Positions 58,578-64,000 of a stretch of 64,000 nt of DNA are shown one piece after another; position 1 is the first letter of the stretch; the number at the start of each line of letters is the position of its first letter. Made by a program: the position numbers and the translations under genes. The notes under the pieces were generated by a model, which had not been told where the DNA came from, searched no databases, and saw nothing but the letters and a program-made list of their open reading frames with translations. The DNA comes from Gynuella sp. Lineage in GTDB: Bacteria; Pseudomonadota; Gammaproteobacteria; Pseudomonadales; Natronospirillaceae. The stretch is taken from positions 16,806 through 80,805 of the forward strand of contig JANQHX010000064.1 of the NCBI GenBank assembly GCA_028282465.1, given 5' to 3'.

Positions 58578-58593
58578 ATGTGATTATATACAG
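58578..58593 (-). promoter_or_regulatory. LexA (SOS) box 2
   Basis: On the plus strand ATGTGATTATATACAG has one change from CTG-N10-CAG. With box 1 it forms a tandem operator as at E. coli lexA. Confidence 0.65.
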
Positions 58594-58718
58594 TAAATCG
58601 AAAGCTTGTAAAACTAATGATTGAATTTTTTGAAACATTCTATGTTTTGGTATTTTCCTCTTCATCAAATCAAACATTGGCTTTATAGTCATGCCCTTCC
58701 TAAGCAATTGAAATCAAT

Positions 58719-59570
58719 ATGAAAAGTAGCAGCAAGCTATTTCCTGTAGCATTACTAAAGGCAGATTTTTGGAATGAACTTTCTGAAGATATTTATTCGA
58801 TCAAACCTAACAACAGTCCAGATAAAACTGTTGAAATTGCTGTTACACGTTTAGGACTACCTGAGTACTGCGGTGGTAACTTAGATCGCGGACAACCCGT
58901 TGTTTTAGTGCACGATTTGTTTCGAAATAGAACCCAGTGGATGCGAAAAACTCGCACACGGCCGGAAGCCATCGCAGAGACACTCGCCAAATTAGGTCTC
59001 GATGTATGGGCCATAGAAATGAGGGGACATGGACTTTCGAATCAAAATATGGAGCCAAAACAAAACTCATTAAGTCAGTTTGCTGCATTTGATTTAACAG
59101 CGGTTCAGGCTTTTATCAGTGAACAAAATCCAAAAGCTGCTATCTGGGTTGGTAAAGGGGAGGGAGCTGTCGCAGTGCTTGACGCTTATTCTTCAGCCAA
59201 ACTCATCACAGATAAGGTTCGCTGCATCGTATTAGATGATTTTAAAGGTTGGCCTTGGCTGAATGTGAATAGAGTTCCTTTTGTGCCCAGTGTGAAACGA
59301 CTGTTGATCCGAAAAAAGTATTTTCAAAAAGAAGGCTTACCTGAATTTGAACCCAGAGTGATCTGGAAAGAAAGGCTGAAGTCTCAATGGTTGTTTGGCA
59401 AGCGCATGAATTGTGTGGGTCAAAGTTTGGTGAAAGCTTTGAAAGAACATCCTCCCAAACTGGCCTATGTAATTTCAAGCAGCAAACGAAATGAAGCGGT
59501 TACGAAAATCAATCCCGAAGCTCAGGGATATGCAAATCTAATTGAAGCGGTAAAAGATCAGTTAGCTTGA
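58719..59570 (+). CDS. Alpha/beta-hydrolase-fold protein lacking the usual nucleophile
   Basis: A 283-aa protein with alpha/beta-hydrolase layout: VVLVHDLFRNRTQW (HG/oxyanion region), VWAIEMRGHGLS and, at the nucleophile elbow, WVGKGEGAVAV. The usual G-x-S-x-G Ser is a Gly (GKGEG), so it is probably not a serine hydrolase. Start ATG 58719. It ends exactly where the convergent antiporter ends. Function unknown. Confidence 0.7.
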   Translation: MKSSSKLFPVALLKADFWNELSEDIYSIKPNNSPDKTVEIAVTRLGLPEYCGGNLDRGQPVVLVHDLFRNRTQWMRKTRTRPEAIAETLAKLGLDVWAIEMRGHGLSNQNMEPKQNSLSQFAAFDLTAVQAFISEQNPKAAIWVGKGEGAVAVLDAYSSAKLITDKVRCIVLDDFKGWPWLNVNRVPFVPSVKRLLIRKKYFQKEGLPEFEPRVIWKERLKSQWLFGKRMNCVGQSLVKALKEHPPKLAYVISSSKRNEAVTKINPEAQGYANLIEAVKDQLA

Positions 59571-60743
59571 TCAGTCTCGTCTTAGATGATCTTTTATCGC
59601 AATTGGGTTCGGGAAGTTTAACACCACCACGTAACTGGAAATGGCAAAGGTAATAATTGCTGTTAGTTGAATCAACAGTGATGCTTGCTCTCCAATCAAC
59701 CCGGATGCTAAGGCGATGTACGCGATTAAAATGGAAAACTCACTGTTCTGACCGAGTCGAAACCCGACATCCCAGGCTAGCTTCTTGGATTCGCTCAGTC
59801 TTTCCAATAATAATCGGTAAGTAATGGGTTTGATGGTAAGGAATACGACAGCCAATAGGGCACCTGGCAATAGTATTTCACTCATTAGTTCGAGATTAAT
59901 GCCAGCGCCTACGGTGAAGAAAAACAATATTAAAAAGAAATCCCGTAACGGTTTTAATGCACTGGCAATGTAGTAACTGATAGGGCTTGATGCAATGGAA
60001 ACCCCTGCGATGAATGCTCCCACTTCCTGTGATAGCCCCAGCACAGATGCGAGCTCCGCAACGCCCAAACACCAACCAATGGCTAATAAAAATATATATT
60101 CCTGAAATCTGTCGAATTTCTGAAGTAGAAATAACAGAACAAATTTAACGAACAACCAGCTGATAAGAATTAGAAAAGGCAACGAGGCCAAGCTGATGAC
60201 AATACTCAGACCTGAGCTGTCAGGGTTTGTTACATTGCCTAAGGCCAGCAACACGAGAATAGCAATAATGTCTTGAACCAGCAGAATACCCACCATGAGT
60301 TCACCTGTGTGCTTGTGGTGAAGCACAGTGGTTGGCAGCAATTTAATGCCAATAATAGTGCTGGAAAACATCATCGTTAATCCAACCACCATAGACTCAG
60401 CGGTGCCAAAGCCGAATAACTTAGTAATGCCAAATCCAATGCATGCAAATAAAAAACTGCTCACTACAGTGGCTGTCGTAGCATTTTTCAAGGTGTTAAA
60501 TAGGTTGCTGGGTTGCATGTCCAACCCAATTAAAAATAGGAGAAAAATGATTCCTATCTCAGATATTTCAGACAATATTTCTTGCTGAGTAACTAGACCA
60601 AAGCCAAATGGCCCCAGCAGTGCACCTAAAAAGATATAAGCAATAAGAAGTGGTTGGCGGGTGAACAGTGCAAGGGTTGCAACCAGAGCAGCACCGGAAA
60701 AAATAATAAAAATAGAAAAAAAGATAGAAGTGCTTTCGGCCAT
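59571..60743 (-). CDS. Monovalent cation:proton antiporter-2 (CPA2) family protein
   Basis: A 390-aa membrane protein with about twelve helices, ending after the transporter domain with no RCK/TrkA-N regulatory domain. Family features: FLLFLIGLDMQPSNLF, TMMFSSTIIGIKLLP, LSQEVGAFIAGVSIASS and LILFFFTVGAGINLE. It probably exchanges K+ or Na+ for protons; the ion is not evident. Stop abuts the hydrolase stop. Confidence 0.88.
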   Translation of the reverse strand: MAESTSIFFSIFIIFSGAALVATLALFTRQPLLIAYIFLGALLGPFGFGLVTQQEILSEISEIGIIFLLFLIGLDMQPSNLFNTLKNATTATVVSSFLFACIGFGITKLFGFGTAESMVVGLTMMFSSTIIGIKLLPTTVLHHKHTGELMVGILLVQDIIAILVLLALGNVTNPDSSGLSIVISLASLPFLILISWLFVKFVLLFLLQKFDRFQEYIFLLAIGWCLGVAELASVLGLSQEVGAFIAGVSIASSPISYYIASALKPLRDFFLILFFFTVGAGINLELMSEILLPGALLAVVFLTIKPITYRLLLERLSESKKLAWDVGFRLGQNSEFSILIAYIALASGLIGEQASLLIQLTAIITFAISSYVVVLNFPNPIAIKDHLRRD

Positions 60744-60793
60744 TAATTATCCAATATGGATGAGCAGGGGAGTGAAACTCCCCTTTATGGAAA

Positions 60794-61864
60794 CTATTGG
60801 TTTCGGGTAGGAAGAATATCTTTTAACCGATCTCTCATGCTTAGAATGAGTCTTTCAGTTGTTTCCCAATCAATACAGGCATCAGTCACAGACACCCCAT
60901 ATTCCAAATCTTCAAGGTTCTCAGGAATACTCTGATTACCAAATTTAAGGTGGCTTTCGATCATAAGTCCAATAATGGATTTATTTCCTTCCACGATTTG
61001 GTTGGTCACATTGTCTGCAACCAGAGGCTGTAAGCTGGCATCTTTATTTGAGTTGGCGTGAGAGCAATCCACCATAATGTTTGGAACCAGTTTGGATTTT
61101 TCTAGTTCTGCTTCGCAAAGAGAAACACTCACTGAATCATAATTTGGTTTACCGTTTCCGCCGCGTAATACCACATGACCGTATTTGTTGCCCTTGGTTT
61201 GGGTGATGGCCACCTGACCCTCATTATTGATGCCCAAGAAACGGTGAGGGCTACTGGTAGACTGAAGTGCGTTAATGGCAACACCCAAAGAACCATCGGT
61301 ACCATTTTTAAAACCCACTGAGCTGGACAGGCCACTGGCCATTTCTCTATGGGTTTGAGATTCAGTGGTACGAGCACCAATGGCCGACCAACTGATCAAG
61401 TCCTGCATGTACTGCGGAGAAATAGGATCAAGGGCTTCTGTGGATGCTGGCAAACCCATTTCAGCAACATCAATCAGCAATTGGCGACCTATGTGCAGGC
61501 CGTCCTGTATTTTGAAGCTGTCATTTAAATAAGGGTCGTTAATCAGTCCCTTCCAACCAACGGTAGTACGAGGTTTTTCAAAGTAGACACGCATAACCAG
61601 ATAAATGGTGTCTTGAACTTCGTCTGCCAACGCTTTTAGTTTTCTAGCGTAATCTTTAGCTGCTTCTACATCATGTATTGAACAAGGACCTATGACGATA
61701 AAAATACGGTGGTCTTTGCGATCGAGAATGTTTCGAATAACTTCTCTGCCAGCTTCAACAGTGGATTGAGCTTTTTCTGACACGGGCATTTCCTGTTTCA
61801 ACTGCCCCGGAGTAATCAGGATTTCCTGAGACTCAATGTTTAAGTTGTCAATAATATGTGACAT
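60794..61864 (-). CDS. aroF: 3-deoxy-7-phosphoheptulonate (DAHP) synthase, AroF type
   Basis: A 356-aa class I enzyme condensing PEP and erythrose-4-phosphate, the first step of aromatic amino-acid synthesis. Metal-site Cys is in VIGPCSIHD; MRVYFEKPRTTVGWKGLINDP and KNGTDGSL are conserved. The N-terminal ILITPGQLK, EALDPISPQY, GARTTESQTHREMASGLS and LMIES segments match the Tyr-sensitive AroF isozyme better than AroG, so feedback by tyrosine is expected. Confidence 0.93.
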   Translation of the reverse strand: MSHIIDNLNIESQEILITPGQLKQEMPVSEKAQSTVEAGREVIRNILDRKDHRIFIVIGPCSIHDVEAAKDYARKLKALADEVQDTIYLVMRVYFEKPRTTVGWKGLINDPYLNDSFKIQDGLHIGRQLLIDVAEMGLPASTEALDPISPQYMQDLISWSAIGARTTESQTHREMASGLSSSVGFKNGTDGSLGVAINALQSTSSPHRFLGINNEGQVAITQTKGNKYGHVVLRGGNGKPNYDSVSVSLCEAELEKSKLVPNIMVDCSHANSNKDASLQPLVADNVTNQIVEGNKSIIGLMIESHLKFGNQSIPENLEDLEYGVSVTDACIDWETTERLILSMRDRLKDILPTRNQ

Positions 61865-62070
61865 CGGCTTACCTGGTTAGTACTACTGAAATTGTGTTCT
61901 AGACTGTAATTTAAACCCTCAGTACGGCGTATAACTCGGTTGAAAATCAAACAGTTCAACTGGTTCACTACGTACTAATGAGAAGGGCGAAGAGTACAGT
62001 AAAGACAGGCTTGTCTCAATTCAGGAATCAGGCTAGAGAGACGTAAAATCCGGGTTTTGTGGAGAAATTG

Positions 62071-62523
62071 GTGAATCAATCTGCATCTAGCAAGAAAGAC
62101 CGAGAATTGATACTGACCATAGTCAGTGTGTTGGGGGTAATTTTAACAGCGGTCATCATTACTTTCTTGGTGAAAACCTTGGTGATTGAGACCGATGAAG
62201 ATGGCCTATCTCGCTTAGATCGCATACTGGGTGTGAAACCTGTGGACAATAGTAAGGTGGATTACAGTATGCAGCAGGCTTATTCAATCTGTTTAAAGAA
62301 ACTGAAGGAAGATGTTGCAGAACGAATTCATGACATTCGTTTTGATCGACGTTCTTCACGCTATGACCGCGACTCTAATTGGTTCACTGTTTTCTTTGAC
62401 ATAGAAATGAAATCCAGAGGGAAAATTGTAGACTCATGGATCTACTGCCATGTTTCAGCATCTACTGGAATGATTGAAGAATACAGAGTGAAAGGCGAAG
62501 GGAATTTGTTTAATTTCAATTAG
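62071..62523 (+). CDS. Hypothetical single-pass membrane protein
   Basis: A 150-aa protein with an N-terminal helix (~15-38) and a periplasmic alpha/beta domain (MQQAYSICLKKLKEDVAERIHDIRFDRRSSRYD, then FTVFFDIEMKS and WIYCHVSASTGMIEEYRVKG). GTG 62071 has GGAG 6 nt upstream; the frame is open from GTG 62059. The last part resembles YcfL/PepSY-like modification domains only vaguely. Unknown function. Confidence 0.65.
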   Translation: MNQSASSKKDRELILTIVSVLGVILTAVIITFLVKTLVIETDEDGLSRLDRILGVKPVDNSKVDYSMQQAYSICLKKLKEDVAERIHDIRFDRRSSRYDRDSNWFTVFFDIEMKSRGKIVDSWIYCHVSASTGMIEEYRVKGEGNLFNFN

Positions 62524-62661
62524 CTAAGCAGTCGAGATTAAATGAATTCAGTGTCATTGGGTTCAAATGTCTAATTGGTTCAAATGCTCAATAAGAATCT
62601 AAAACGCCATGAGCTTTAGTAATGGTGGAACAGAGTCTGTGAACAATGAAAAGTCGTTCGC

Positions 62662-63444
62662 TTAAAAGACTGCGTATTTAACACCAAGCAATAAAAGCAT
62701 ACCTGCAAGAATAGGGTGCATCACTTTGTTTGGTAAAACGCTTGAGAGCTTTGACCCAAAATGAATAGCGGGTAAAGAACCAACCAGTAAAGCAGCAAGT
62801 AATACAAAGTCTACATGCCCAAGCCCTAGGTGCACCAAACCCGCTACTAGGGTCAGAGGTACTGCGTGAGCAATATCAGATCCAACAATTCGTGTCGCTG
62901 CCAAAGCAGGGTAGAGCAGCATCAATACAGCAGTACCGATGGCGCCAGCTCCCACAGAAGATAGGGTAACGAACACCCCTAAAAATATTCCCATGGCCAC
63001 GGTGAGTTGCCCAGATCTCTCTTTACGCTCTACTTTTTGTTCAGATTTCAATTGCGCAGTTAAAGACTGCAAGCGTTTTCTAAACACAATAACCAAGGCT
63101 GTTAGAATTAGCATAACTCCCAGGCTTGAACTTAAAATCTTCGAATACTGCTCTGTATCAGTGAAGAAAAACATCAGCAGCAAACCCGTTGTGAGTGCGG
63201 CTGGAATACTACCAGCGGCGAGTAGGCTCACGATGCGCCATTGAACATGGCCTAGGCGAGCATGTGTCACCATGCCGCCCGCTTTGGTGATGGATGCGTA
63301 CAGCAAGTCGGTGCCAATGGCGACATGGGCAGGGAATCCAAACAGCAATAGCAGTGGAGTCATTAATGCGCCACCGCCAATGCCTGTCACACCTACGATG
63401 AAGCCTACTCCAGCGCCGGCGGCAATGTATAAAAGGAATTCCAT
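62662..63444 (-). CDS. TauE/SafE-family sulfite exporter-like permease
   Basis: A 260-aa membrane protein with eight to nine helices. GVGFIVGVTGIGGGALMTPLLLLFG and the repeat GVFVTLSSVGAGAIGTAVLMLLYP are the TauE/SafE signature. It faces away from cysB, the sulfur regulator, with ~150 bp between, which fits a sulfur-compound export role; control by CysB is an inference. Confidence 0.9.
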   Translation of the reverse strand: MEFLLYIAAGAGVGFIVGVTGIGGGALMTPLLLLFGFPAHVAIGTDLLYASITKAGGMVTHARLGHVQWRIVSLLAAGSIPAALTTGLLLMFFFTDTEQYSKILSSSLGVMLILTALVIVFRKRLQSLTAQLKSEQKVERKERSGQLTVAMGIFLGVFVTLSSVGAGAIGTAVLMLLYPALAATRIVGSDIAHAVPLTLVAGLVHLGLGHVDFVLLAALLVGSLPAIHFGSKLSSVLPNKVMHPILAGMLLLLGVKYAVF

Positions 63445-63451
63445 GGAATAA

Positions 63452-64000
<549 letters not shown>

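Overview
The window is chromosomal DNA from a gammaproteobacterium, most likely a marine, heterotrophic, Oceanospirillales/Pseudomonadales-like one. The evidence is the set of housekeeping genes (purB, hflD, mnmA, fabV, dusA, nhaB, a fimL-like gene, sohB, mltD, rnhA, dnaQ, lexA, aroF, cysB), the low-40s GC by eye, and large secreted polysaccharide-active and c-type haem proteins. I cannot name the genus from sequence reading alone.

Layout. 1-3.5 kb: a short run of unrelated genes, all on the minus strand, each followed directly by an imperfect inverted repeat of the integron attC type. They are a partial secreted protein, a 126-aa orphan, a caspase-like protein and an APH-family kinase. No integrase is visible, so this looks like an attC cluster without an integrase, continuing off the left edge. 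3.5-12.2 kb: two very large secreted proteins that share Thr/Asp/Ser-rich linkers. One is a modular protein with two GH26-like catalytic domains and three CBM-like modules. The other is a di-haem oxidoreductase with a 12-residue tandem-repeat linker. 12.7-19.9 kb: a housekeeping block (lytic transglycosylase, roxA, purB, a MipA-like porin, hflD, mnmA, fabV).

20-30 kb: accessory genes of mostly unknown role (Sel1-like, acyltransferase, LytTR regulator, TerB-like, beta-propeller, vWA and MpaB-like proteins). Two of these loci look damaged. 30-36 kb: a divergent four-gene signalling cluster (PAS/GAF histidine kinase plus response regulator; sensorless kinase plus REC-GGDEF-EAL protein) pointing to c-di-GMP control. 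37-41.6 kb: a haem lipoprotein and a Tat-exported DUF1501 protein, a presumed two-gene export/redox unit. 41.9-42.7 kb: two small secreted proteins of one family, the first interrupted by an in-frame stop.

43-64 kb: mainly core genes. A dusA-led operon carries a Tus-like replication-terminus protein. nhaB and the fimL-like gene are divergent. sohB converges on mltD. A methyltransferase, rnhA and dnaQ run together. lexA has two SOS boxes. aroF follows, and a TauE/SafE exporter diverges from cysB, which is cut by the window end. Several convergent gene pairs abut with no spacer. No rRNA, tRNA, CRISPR array or insertion sequence was recognised.
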